Origin: JBBIQS01 sp037442205
GTDB taxonomy: Bacteria; Myxococcota; Myxococcia; Myxococcales; UBA5297
NCBI GenBank assembly: GCA_037442205.1
Contig: JBBIQS010000046.1
Location: 1-64,000, forward strand
Reading direction: 5' to 3'
Length of the DNA: 64,000 bases
Part shown: positions 1-8,000 of the stretch, piece by piece
Position numbering within the stretch: the stretch's first letter is position 1
Layout: each line of letters starts with the position of its first letter
Translations under genes and position numbers: made by a program
Notes under the pieces: generated by a model
What the model was told of the DNA's origin: nothing
The model's database searches: none
The model's input: only the letters and a program-made list of their open reading frames with translations

Positions 1-624
1 GGTCTTGAGGCCCATCGCCGACAGCGCCCAGGCCAGCTCGGCCGGGGCGGGCAGCGCCGACAACGGCAGCGCCGCGAGCGCCTGGCGCGCCGGGCCCAAC
101 ACCAGCGACGGCCGCGGCCGGTGGACCGCCAGGGCCATGGCCGCGAACTTCCCCCGCGCCAGCACCGGCTGGGCCCTAAAGCCCAGCGCCTGGCAGCGGT
201 CGAGCAGCACCTTGAGGAGCCCCCCCTCGCCGCCGAAGAGCGGGGCGCTGCTGGCGTCGGCCCACAGCCCCTCCGGCCCGCACAGCTCCAGCGCCGGGCT
301 GGCCGCCAGGAGCGCCTCGGCCAGGGCCTCCAGCGCCCGCCGGTCGGCGCCCGGGTCGTCGGGCAGCAAGAGCAGCCCGGGGCACAGCGCCTTGGCGGCG
401 GTGGCGCTCTGGCCGGGGGCGACCCCCTGGACCAGCGCCGCCCGCGAGGCGGCCGCGACCAACTCGCCCCCGCCCTGGGCGCGGACCACCGCCACCGGCC
501 GGTTCGCCAGCCGCCCGTCCTCGCGCAGCCGGCGCTGGATGAGGAAGCGCGGCAGGTGCAGCGCCGCCACCAGGGACCCCGGCGCCCCCGGCGACGCTCG
601 GCCTCCTGGCTCCGGAGCGGTCAC
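1..624 (-). CDS. imuB: ImuB-like Y-family DNA polymerase homologue, N-terminal part (runs off left edge)
   Basis: The first 208 codons of an ImuB-type protein are present; the rest lies beyond base 1. Translation most likely starts at a GTG whose last two bases are shared with the imuA stop (GTGA overlap), so the genes should be translationally coupled. The protein opens with a Y-family palm-like strand (AALHLPRFLIQ), but the acidic catalytic residue expected there is absent. The second motif reads LWADASSAPLFGGEGG, close to the ImuB pattern and lacking the SIDE acids of active DinB polymerases. In the known ImuA-ImuB-DnaE2 mutasome, ImuB is an inactive polymerase-fold hub that recruits DnaE2 and the sliding clamp during SOS mutagenesis. 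A dnaE2 gene, if linked, would lie off the window. Confidence 0.85.
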   Translation of the reverse strand, partial: MTAPEPGGRASPGAPGSLVAALHLPRFLIQRRLREDGRLANRPVAVVRAQGGGELVAAASRAALVQGVAPGQSATAAKALCPGLLLLPDDPGADRRALEALAEALLAASPALELCGPEGLWADASSAPLFGGEGGLLKVLLDRCQALGFRAQPVLARGKFAAMALAVHRPRPSLVLGPARQALAALPLSALPAPAELAWALSAMGLKT

Positions 625-1340
625 GGCGCCTCCTCCGGAGCTTCCGGCGGAGCCGGCAGAACCGCCGGAGCTTCCGGCAGAGCCTCCGGCTCGACCCCTC
701 CCAGCAGCCCGCGGCAGCGCACCCGGGCCGCCTTGCCCGGCGGCCCCAGCCGGCTGCGCTCGACCGCCACCGCCAGCTGGCCGGCCCCGCTGCGCTCCAC
801 CGAGAGCCTGAGGGTGGCGTCGAGGCCGCTGCGGCCCTGGGAGAGCACGATCACCCCGGCCCGGCCGGCCTCGGCGGCCTCCAGCAGCTTGCGGCTGGCG
901 GGGCCGGGCTGCCTGAGCGGCGAGGCCCCCAGGTCGAGGGCCACCGCGGCGAAGGCCCGGCAGCGCGCCAACAGCCCCGCCGCCCGCAGCGCTCCCTCGA
1001 GATCGCCCGGGCGCACCCACAACAGGCGCGACAGCTCGGCCCCCAGGGCGCGGGCCGCCGGCGGGTAGAGCTGGCCGGCGGGGTCGACGAAGGCGCACAG
1101 CTCGCCGCGGGCGGTGGCCCGGGCCAGCGCCGACAGCGCCAGGGTGGTCTTGCCGCAGGCCGGCTCGCCGCACAGCTCCACCACCTTGCCGCGCATGAAG
1201 CCCCCGCCGGGCAGCAGCGCGTCGAGGGCGGAGAGGCCGCTGGCCAGCACCCCGGCGCCCGAGGCGGCGGGGGCCGCCTCCCGCCGGCGGATCTCCGCCC
1301 GCAGCCGGTCGATGACGTTCTGTGCCTGGGCGCGGTCCAT
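621..1340 (-). CDS. imuA: ImuA-like RecA-fold SOS mutagenesis protein
   Basis: This 239-residue protein has a RecA-like core. A Walker A loop GEPACGKT lies at about residues 58-65, after the strand VVELC, and a helical N-terminus precedes the conserved ASGLSALDALLPGGG segment typical of the ImuA/SulA-RecA-like group. The C-terminus is Pro/Glu-rich (from about residue 215) and probably disordered. ImuA partners ImuB and DnaE2 in damage-induced mutagenic translesion synthesis. It overlaps the ImuB start by 4 nt. A LexA-like box sits 40 bp upstream inside a plausible promoter, consistent with SOS control. Walker B is poorly defined by eye, so ATPase activity is not certain. Confidence 0.8.
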   Translation of the reverse strand: MDRAQAQNVIDRLRAEIRRREAAPAASGAGVLASGLSALDALLPGGGFMRGKVVELCGEPACGKTTLALSALARATARGELCAFVDPAGQLYPPAARALGAELSRLLWVRPGDLEGALRAAGLLARCRAFAAVALDLGASPLRQPGPASRKLLEAAEAGRAGVIVLSQGRSGLDATLRLSVERSGAGQLAVAVERSRLGPPGKAARVRCRGLLGGVEPEALPEAPAVLPAPPEAPEEAP

Positions 1341-1373
1341 GGCGGCGGGCGGCGGTGAAGCCTCGTGTAAGAC

Positions 1374-1402
1374 AGAGTACTGAACCGAGGTTCAGTCGGC
1401 AA
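1374..1402 (-). promoter_or_regulatory. imuA promoter with LexA-like box in the spacer
   Basis: On the minus strand, TTGCCG (1402-1397), a 17-nt spacer and TACTCT (1379-1374) form a sigma-70-like promoter. The spacer holds CTGAACCTCGGTTCAG (1380-1395), an inverted repeat of CTGAACC around two bases. It matches the M. xanthus LexA consensus CTRHAMRYBYGTTCAGS at 14 of 17 positions and has the perfect GTTCAG half. The lexA promoter in this window has the same arrangement. LexA bound here would block RNA polymerase. Confidence 0.7.
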
Positions 1403-1882
1403 GTTTTCGCCGCCCGCCGGAGAAGAGGCCAGCGAATTCAGGACCTTGCGGCGGGCAGGGCGAGCGCCGCGCCCGGCTGGCCGAGCGCTTCGCCGCGACC
1501 CGAAGCCGCCCCGCGAACTGCGCCTGTGGCAGGCCACTCGCCGCAGGCCCGCGACTCCGTCGCCCCCCTCCGCGCCGCAGGCCGGCATTGCCAGCAAATC
1601 AGTCCAGCTAATTCGGGCGATGAAAAATTGCGGCACCCGCGCAGAAAAACGTCACCGCGGTAAGGCGAATTCGGGCTCCCGGCCGGCCTCCGCCCCTCCC
1701 TTCCGGGTGGTTTTGCGGGGCTGGCGGGCGCCGCGATGCCACCCGACCGGGGGTGGCGCCCGGGTTCGGACTTTGCACAGCGCCGCAGATCGGCAGGCAA
1801 TTCTCCTGGGGTTTCGACAGGTTGGAGCCCAAACCTGTGAGCGGAGAGCGGGCGGGGGAGTCCGGATGGCGGAGGACGGCAA
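1403..1882. other. Intergenic region between imuA and the pilus operon
   Basis: No convincing gene is seen in these 480 bases; open frames here have no start/RBS pair and no recognisable product. The region separates divergent genes and should hold the promoter and leader of the minor-pilin operon. The clearest structure is the hairpin at 1817-1838. A somewhat A/T-richer stretch lies at about 1595-1670. I could not fit a c-di-GMP riboswitch consensus to it. Confidence 0.5.
1817..1838 (+). other. Hairpin in leader of minor-pilin operon
   Basis: ACAGGTT (1817-1823) and AACCTGT (1832-1838) form a perfect 7-bp stem with an 8-nt loop, 45 bp before the first pilin start. An alternative pairing, GGTTT (810-814 of the same kilobase) with AAACC (831-835), is mutually exclusive with it. 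No T-tract follows, so it is not an obvious terminator. Confidence 0.4.
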
Positions 1883-2686
1883 ATGAGAAGGTCCATCGAG
1901 CGCGGCTTCACCCTGATCGAGATGACGGTGACGCTGGCCATCGTCGGGGTGCTCACCGCGATGTCGGCGGTGGCCATCGGGCGGCTGAACTCCCGCAGCC
2001 GGGTCAGCGGCGCCGTCCAGGAGCTGGCCTCCGACCTGGTCGACGCCCGCAACCACGCCTACGGCCGCGACACCCGCACCGTGGTGCTGATCAACGGCGC
2101 CTGGCCGGTCGGCGGCCAGACGCGCATCGCCTACTGGACCCTGCTCGACCCGGGCGGAATCGTCGACGACGCCATGAAGGCCAACGCCGCCTGGCAGAGC
2201 CCGGCCGACCTGCAGACCCCCGGCGGCGCCACCCCCTTCCGCCTCTTCCTCTCCAACGTTCTGGGCAACGGCCCGGCGATGACCGTGGCCGGCGCAGCCG
2301 GCGGCGGCACCGTCGGGATCAAGCAGGCGGCGGCGATGGCCAAGCCCAACGCCACCCTCTCCCCCTGCGCCGCCTTCGCCGCCACTGCCCTGGGCCAGCT
2401 CAGCGGGCTGGCCGGCTTCTCCGCCGCCAGCGCCGGCCACTTCCCGCCGCCGCTGTGCGGAGTCCCCGCCGACCAGGGCTGCACCTTCTGCACCGGCGGG
2501 GTGCGCGGGGCGGTGGTCTTCGAGCCCAGCGGCAAGATCAAGCTGCTGGCCGCCGACGGCACCCCCGACTGGCGCGGGGCCGGCTCGCTGACCGTGGCCA
2601 ACGGCCTGGACAACGACCAGCAGCACTCCCTCTCCCTGGTTCTCACCTCCGCCGGGCTGCTCCGGCCGGCGCGCGCCGACAACTGA
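1883..2686 (+). CDS. FimT/GspH-type pseudopilin
   Basis: This 267-residue protein starts with a type III (prepilin) leader: MRRSIERG, then cleavage before FTLIEMTVTLAIVGVL, with Glu at mature position 5 followed by a hydrophobic helix. PilD/GspO-type peptidase would cut and N-methylate it in the inner membrane. The remainder is a globular domain of GspH/FimT size or larger, with Cys residues near the end (CGV, CTFC) that could form disulfides. It is first in a run of minor pilins ending in pilY1. Such proteins form the tip-priming complex of type IV pili. A GGCGGAGGAC sequence before the ATG can serve as ribosome binding site. Confidence 0.85.
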   Translation: MRRSIERGFTLIEMTVTLAIVGVLTAMSAVAIGRLNSRSRVSGAVQELASDLVDARNHAYGRDTRTVVLINGAWPVGGQTRIAYWTLLDPGGIVDDAMKANAAWQSPADLQTPGGATPFRLFLSNVLGNGPAMTVAGAAGGGTVGIKQAAAMAKPNATLSPCAAFAATALGQLSGLAGFSAASAGHFPPPLCGVPADQGCTFCTGGVRGAVVFEPSGKIKLLAADGTPDWRGAGSLTVANGLDNDQQHSLSLVLTSAGLLRPARADN

Positions 2687-2721
2687 TTCGTCGGCCCTTG
2701 GATCGGAAAGGACGCCCCTTC

Positions 2722-3315
2722 ATGAAACTCGCTCGCTTCCGCGCCCGCGGCTTCACCCTGATCGAGGCGATGAGCGCGATGGCCGTCACCACCATCGGGC
2801 TGGTGGGAATGCTGGGGGCCTTCGCCCAAGCCCGCGGGGCCACCGGCGTGGCCCGCCTCGAGTCCCGCGCCGCCGCCCTGATCCGCGACTTGGAGGAGAA
2901 CGTCCAGAACTGGGACTACGCCGATCCGCGGCTGACCACCAGCACCTCGGCCCCCTGCTCCAGCGACCCCGCCGACGGCGCCGCGGCCCTGCTGACCGAC
3001 CACTCCGCCTCGACCTACACCGGCTTCGTCGGCTGCGCCAATGCCAACCTCGGCGCCTACGGCGGGGTGAGGGGAGACTGGACCACCACCGGCCCGCTGA
3101 CCACGCCCCAGCTGACCATGGCCTACTCCGGCGGCGTCGACCGCTTCGAGCGCTTCTTCACCGTGCGCGAGGAGGACTCGACCGGCAACCCGGCGGCGAC
3201 CCCCAACAGCGGGGCCCGAAAGCGGGTCTGGCTCTTCGTCACCTTCCAGCACGGCGGCCGCTCCTACCGCCTGGTGCACGAGACGGTTCGCTACAACCTG
3301 GGAGGCCTGCTGTGA
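2722..3315 (+). CDS. pilV: PilV-like minor pilin
   Basis: Start ATG follows GGAAAGGACG. This 197-residue protein carries a prepilin leader ending in RARG, cut before FTLIEAMSAMAVTTIGLVGML (E5 present), and a C-terminal globular domain of about 160 residues with a Cys pair (APCS, GFVGCAN). Order and size suit PilV, which acts with PilW, PilX, FimU/FimT and PilY1 to prime pilus assembly. It lies 35 bp after the GspH-like gene, and its stop overlaps the PilW start (GTGA). PilV sequences diverge strongly, so position in the operon is a large part of the assignment. Confidence 0.75.
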   Translation: MKLARFRARGFTLIEAMSAMAVTTIGLVGMLGAFAQARGATGVARLESRAAALIRDLEENVQNWDYADPRLTTSTSAPCSSDPADGAAALLTDHSASTYTGFVGCANANLGAYGGVRGDWTTTGPLTTPQLTMAYSGGVDRFERFFTVREEDSTGNPAATPNSGARKRVWLFVTFQHGGRSYRLVHETVRYNLGGLL

Positions 3316-4466
3316 GAACCGGCGAGCGCGGCTACAACCTGATCGAGCTGATGGTCTCGGCGGCAGTGACCTCGGTGGTGGTGGCCGGGGCGCTGGCGGT
3401 CGCCGTGGCCTTCAACCGCTTCTTCCACGCCCAGCAGGGCATTCGCGCCAGCCAGGCCACCGCCCGCCAGGCGGTGAACCTCCTGTCGCGGCAGCTGCGG
3501 ATGGCCGGCTACGGCGTCGAGCCGCAGTACGCCTTCCAGTTCCCCGCCAGCTACCTGGCGCCCGGCGGCGGCGCCTCCCTGACCCTGCCGGCCTGGAGCG
3601 GCGGCTACCCCAACCAGTCCGACCGGCTGACCTTCTTCTCCCGCGACCGACAGGTGAGCCACCGCATCACCGCGGTCGCCACCTTCCCCGGCGTCACCGT
3701 CGACGCCAGCGCCGCCGGGGTCCACCTCAGGAGCGGCCAGCTGCTGCAGCTGGTCTGCCCGGCGGCCTCGGCCTGGTCCTACGCCCGGCTGACGGCCGAC
3801 GTCGACGTGCCCGCCGGGGCCGGCGCCACCGCCGCCCTGCCGCTGGCCAGCGCCGCCGGGATCGGCAGCGCCTGGCCGGCGCCGGTGGCCGACCCCTGCT
3901 TTGCCGCCAGCAAGGCGGGCTCGTGGGCCTACGTCTTCAAGGTGGACCGCCACGACTTCTTCGTGGCCCAGGTCGATCAAGGCACGGACCTGCGCCCCTA
4001 TCTGTTCGAGGTCCATGACCTGGGGGCCGCTCCCGCCGAGCCGCTGGCCGAGGACGTCGAGGCCTTCCGGGTGACCTTCCTGCGCGCCGACGGCACCGCC
4101 TTCACGCCCAACCCGCTGGCCCCGGCCCCGACCCCGGGCTCGCCCAAGGACGACCCGCTGCGGCTCAACAACAGCCCGGCCAACATCCGCGCGGTCCGCT
4201 TCGGGCTGCTCACCCGCGGCAGGGTGCCGGACGGGATGGCTGGCGCCGACGACGCGGTGATCCCGGTCTTCAACCGGCCCACCGCCACCTCGATCGCCGT
4301 GACCACCCCCGGGGACAGCTACCGTCGCTTCTTCCTGGAGAGCAGCGCCGCCACCCGCAACCTGGCGGGGGCCGGGGTGTTCATGCCTCCGTTCACCGAG
4401 GACGCGGCGGCCTGCGCCAGCGCCAGCAGCTACCCCAGCGACGGCTTGAACTGCAGCGGCGGATGA
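3312..4466 (+). CDS. pilW: PilW-like minor pilin
   Basis: This 384-residue protein starts at GTG inside a GTGA overlap with the preceding pilin. The leader MRTGERG is followed by YNLIELMVSAAVTSVVVAG, the prepilin N-terminus with E5 and a Tyr at mature position 1. The segment RQAVNLLSRQLRMAGYG is characteristic of PilW/type IV prepilin-like proteins. The large C-terminal region should sit at the pilus tip. It precedes the PilX-like gene by 10 bp. Confidence 0.82.
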   Translation: MRTGERGYNLIELMVSAAVTSVVVAGALAVAVAFNRFFHAQQGIRASQATARQAVNLLSRQLRMAGYGVEPQYAFQFPASYLAPGGGASLTLPAWSGGYPNQSDRLTFFSRDRQVSHRITAVATFPGVTVDASAAGVHLRSGQLLQLVCPAASAWSYARLTADVDVPAGAGATAALPLASAAGIGSAWPAPVADPCFAASKAGSWAYVFKVDRHDFFVAQVDQGTDLRPYLFEVHDLGAAPAEPLAEDVEAFRVTFLRADGTAFTPNPLAPAPTPGSPKDDPLRLNNSPANIRAVRFGLLTRGRVPDGMAGADDAVIPVFNRPTATSIAVTTPGDSYRRFFLESSAATRNLAGAGVFMPPFTEDAAACASASSYPSDGLNCSGG

Positions 4467-4476
4467 GGAGGAGCAC

Positions 4477-4989
4477 ATGAGACCCGAGGAGACTTCCCAG
4501 CGCGGCAGCGCGCTGCTGCTGTCGATGGTGCTGGTGGCGATCCTGGCGGGACTGGTCGTCGCCGCGCTCAGCTTCTCCCGCTCGGAGCTGGCCGGGGCCA
4601 AGGCCGACCTGGCCGGCGACGCGCTGGTGGAGTGCGCCGACGCCGCCCGCCAGCACCTGCTGTCGCACTTCAAGATGTTCGGCACCCCGCCGACCCAGAT
4701 CGAGCTCAACCTGCGCACCGACAAGCCGGGGGTGGTGGCCTGCGCCCCGGGCCTGCCCGAGGGCGCCGCCTGCCTCAAGAGCAACCACATCGAGACCGCC
4801 ACCACCGTCAAGGGAGTGCGGCTGGTGGGGGCGGGGATGGCCGGCGGCGGGCGCAACGCCCAGGACCTGACCAACAAGGTCGTCCGCCCTGGAGCGCTGG
4901 GCGGCCAGTACTACACCGCGGTGGTCCACTGCGAGGACGCGCAGGGCCGCCAGAGCGAAGTCGAATTCGGCGTCAAGTTCGGACTGTAA
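4477..4989 (+). CDS. pilX: PilX-like minor pilin
   Basis: This 170-residue protein has the PilX-type N-terminus: QRGSALLLSMVLVAILAGLVVAAL with Gly at -1, and, as in many PilX proteins, without the Glu at mature position 5. A helix with four or more Cys downstream (ECAD, ACAP, AACLK, VHCED) suggests disulfide bonds. GAGGAGGAGC precedes the start. Its end carries the GGAGG for pilY1. PilX bridges minor pilins to PilY1 in Pseudomonas; the same role is inferred here from gene order. Confidence 0.75.
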   Translation: MRPEETSQRGSALLLSMVLVAILAGLVVAALSFSRSELAGAKADLAGDALVECADAARQHLLSHFKMFGTPPTQIELNLRTDKPGVVACAPGLPEGAACLKSNHIETATTVKGVRLVGAGMAGGGRNAQDLTNKVVRPGALGGQYYTAVVHCEDAQGRQSEVEFGVKFGL

Positions 4990-5000
4990 GGAGGTCGCCC

Positions 5001-8000
5001 GTGGACACCTCGAGAAAACTGTCGCGCACTGCCTCCCTGCGGCTGCCGCTGGCGGCGTCGGCCCTGGTCGGCCTGGGCCTGGTCCTCTCTTCGGACCTGT
5101 CGGCCATGGAGCTGGCGGCCTGCTGCATGGGGCCGATCGGCGTCGGCGACGCCTTCCTCAACCCGCCGGTGGGCGGCGACAAGGACTTCTTCTCCGGCAG
5201 CTCGGTGCCCTCCTCGGTGGTGTTCCTGCTGGGCAACAACACCAGCATGCAGGACTACCTCACGCCGCTGCCCGAGAGCGCCGCCGGCGGCAACGCCTTC
5301 CCCACCGGCTGCACCGACCCGGGGCTGGCGGCGGCGGTCAAGGCCTTCTACGACCCGGCCGCCGCCGGCTGCGACCTCAACGGCTCCAGCGTCTACGACC
5401 CGGACCAGAACTTCACCGGCGACGGCTTCTTCGCCCCGGCCAAGTTCTTCCCCTCCTACGCCACCCGCCTCGACCCTTCGGCGGTGTCGGCCTCCTTCAC
5501 CTCCACCACCGGCCAGGCCACCGCCGCGGCCGCCTGCGCGCTCTATTGGCCGCCGAGCTCCGCCGACCACGGCAGCTGCGTCAGCTGCCTGGGCTCGGCC
5601 GGCTGGTACCGCGGCGACGTCTCGGCCGGCAAGCGGCGGTGGGTGCTCAAGGGCAGCCTGCTCAACGTCGCCCCGCCCAAGTTCGTGATCGCCCGCCGGG
5701 CGATCAAGGAGGTGGTGCTGGGCTATCCCTATCCTCCGGCGGTGGCCCCCACCGGCGTTGACGCCTGCCACCCCAAGCGTCCGCAGGTGGACCGGGTCCG
5801 GCTGGGCCTGGCGGTCTTCGATCAGACCCCCGCCGGCCTCTACGACCCGGCCAACCTGGTGGCCCCGCTCCGGCCGCTGTGCAACAACACCTCGCCCAAC
5901 TTCTCGCTGACCTTGGCCGACCGGCAGGCGCTGCAGAGCGCGGTCAACTCGGTGACCTTCACCGCCGGCGAGCGGTCGCTGGGCGAGGCGATCTACTCGC
6001 TGGGCGGCTACTTCTCCTCGCAGAAGGCCGACGGCAAGTGGGGCAGCTGGTTCAGCACCAACACCTTCACCGCCCCGGCCGGCTATCCCGGCTCGTCCAC
6101 CTGGACCGACGGCTATCCCGACTTCCTCTGGAACCCGCGCACCAACACCACCACCAATCCCGCCGGCGCTCCGTTCGAGGCCGGCGGCCAGGACCTGTCG
6201 GTATGCCTGGCCTGCCAGAGCAGCGCCATCGTCGCCATCGCCGACGGCGCGCCCGACTCCGACAACTCGGTCCCGGTCTCCAGGATGCTGGACCTGCTGA
6301 TCGCCAAGGGGGAGCCGCTGACCTTTGCCCCGGGCACCGCCAACCCGGGCGGCGTCAACTTCTGCCCCGCCTTCGGCGCTCCGCTGACCGCCTGCGACGT
6401 CGGCCTGGCCCCCCAGGGCCCGGACTCGGGCAACAAGAACTTCGCCGACGACGCGGCCTACTTCCTCAGCCACATGGATCTGCGCGGCGACTACACCGGC
6501 GACCAGAAGGTGCGCACCTACGTGGTCGGCCTGGGAGACAACAGCCCGATGCTCCAGAGCATCGCCAAGGCCGGGCGCGGCCGCTTCTTCCGCGGCGACA
6601 CCGCCGTGGACGTGCGGGGCAAGATCCTGTCCTCGATCCAGGACGTCCGCGAGAGCGCCACCTCCTTCGCCACCGCCAGCGTCAGCAACGTCCAGGCCGG
6701 CGGCCTGCAGGGCGGGATCTACGTCCCGCGCTTCACCCCGCACATCGACGTCCCCTTCGAAGGGCACCTGTTCCGCTTCCGCCTCTTCGACGAGTTTGCC
6801 GAGGGCTGCGACGCGGCCAAGGCCGCCGCCGCCAAGGTCTCCAACACCAGCTACCCGCTGGACGTGGACGGCGACGGCTTCTGCAAGAGCACCTTCTTCA
6901 TGGACCTGGACGGCGACGTGGTCCGCGAGAACACCGACAACGCCTGGGTCAAGCAGAAGACCGCCACCGCCAATCCGGACGGGACGATCACCGGGGGAAT
7001 GCCGGCGGTTCCATACTGGGATGCGGGAGGCAAGGCCGGGGTCCCCAGCGCCGATCCCACCGTCGCCCCCACGGTGAGCGCCGACGACGCCATCCCTACC
7101 GGGCTCAAGGACTGCGCCAGCGGCGGCCGCTGCATCTTCACCATGATCGATCGCAACCACGACGGCCGCTTCGACGCCACCGACAACCCGCCGATCGAGT
7201 TCACCAAGGCCAACCGCGACCTGCTGATGGACTTCCTCTTCGGCGCCGGGGCTACCCATGCCTGCGACCCGGTCTTCTCCAAGCTGGGCCTGGTGTGGAC
7301 CGACACCCTGACCAATCGGCAGAAGTGCGCCGAGACGCTGATCGACTTCATCCGCGCCACCGACGTCTTCAACTACAACGGCAACTTCGACCCGATCACC
7401 GGGCTGCCGCTGACCCAGGAAGACCGGCCCTGCGCCGGCAACCCCAAGCTGGACTGCAAGCTGGGCGATATCTTCCACTCCTCGCCGGTGCTGGTGGACC
7501 CGCCGCCCGAGCCGTGGATCTGCGACCTGGGCCTGTCCAACCAGTGCGCCCGCACCCTCTACGCCGACTTCAACTTCGACGGCAACCCGCCGATCTCGGA
7601 GCCGGTGTGCTCGCCGACCAGCGCCAAGCCCTGCTACGCGGCGACTCCGATGAGCCCGGCGGCCAACTACGGCTCCGGCCAGTACGGGGCCTACGACGAC
7701 TGGCGGCAGAACACCTCGGTCCACAAGGCGGGCACCGCGCCTCCCTGGATCAGCGGCAATACCACCGTCGGCAAGCGCGACCGCATCCTGCTGGCGGGGG
7801 CCAACGACGGCATGCTCCACGCTTTCCACGCCGGCAACTACCGCGGCACCACCGGCACCCGCAAGCTGGCCGAGGACCTCTATGACACCGGCACCGGTCG
7901 CGAGCTGTGGGCCTTCATCCCGCCCGACTTGCTGCCCAAGCTGTCGCTGCTGATCGACGGCCACCAGTACTACGTGGACGGCACGGTGATGGTGCGGGAC

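Noticed and set aside
5..811. Plus-strand open frames over the imuB/imuA region
   Set aside because: They lie antisense to imuA-imuB, whose conserved motifs, start overlap and SOS promoter fix the coding strand.
1700..1882. c-di-GMP (GEMM) riboswitch in front of the pilus operon
   Set aside because: Expected by function, but I could not find the conserved GEMM core sequences; only a simple hairpin is seen.
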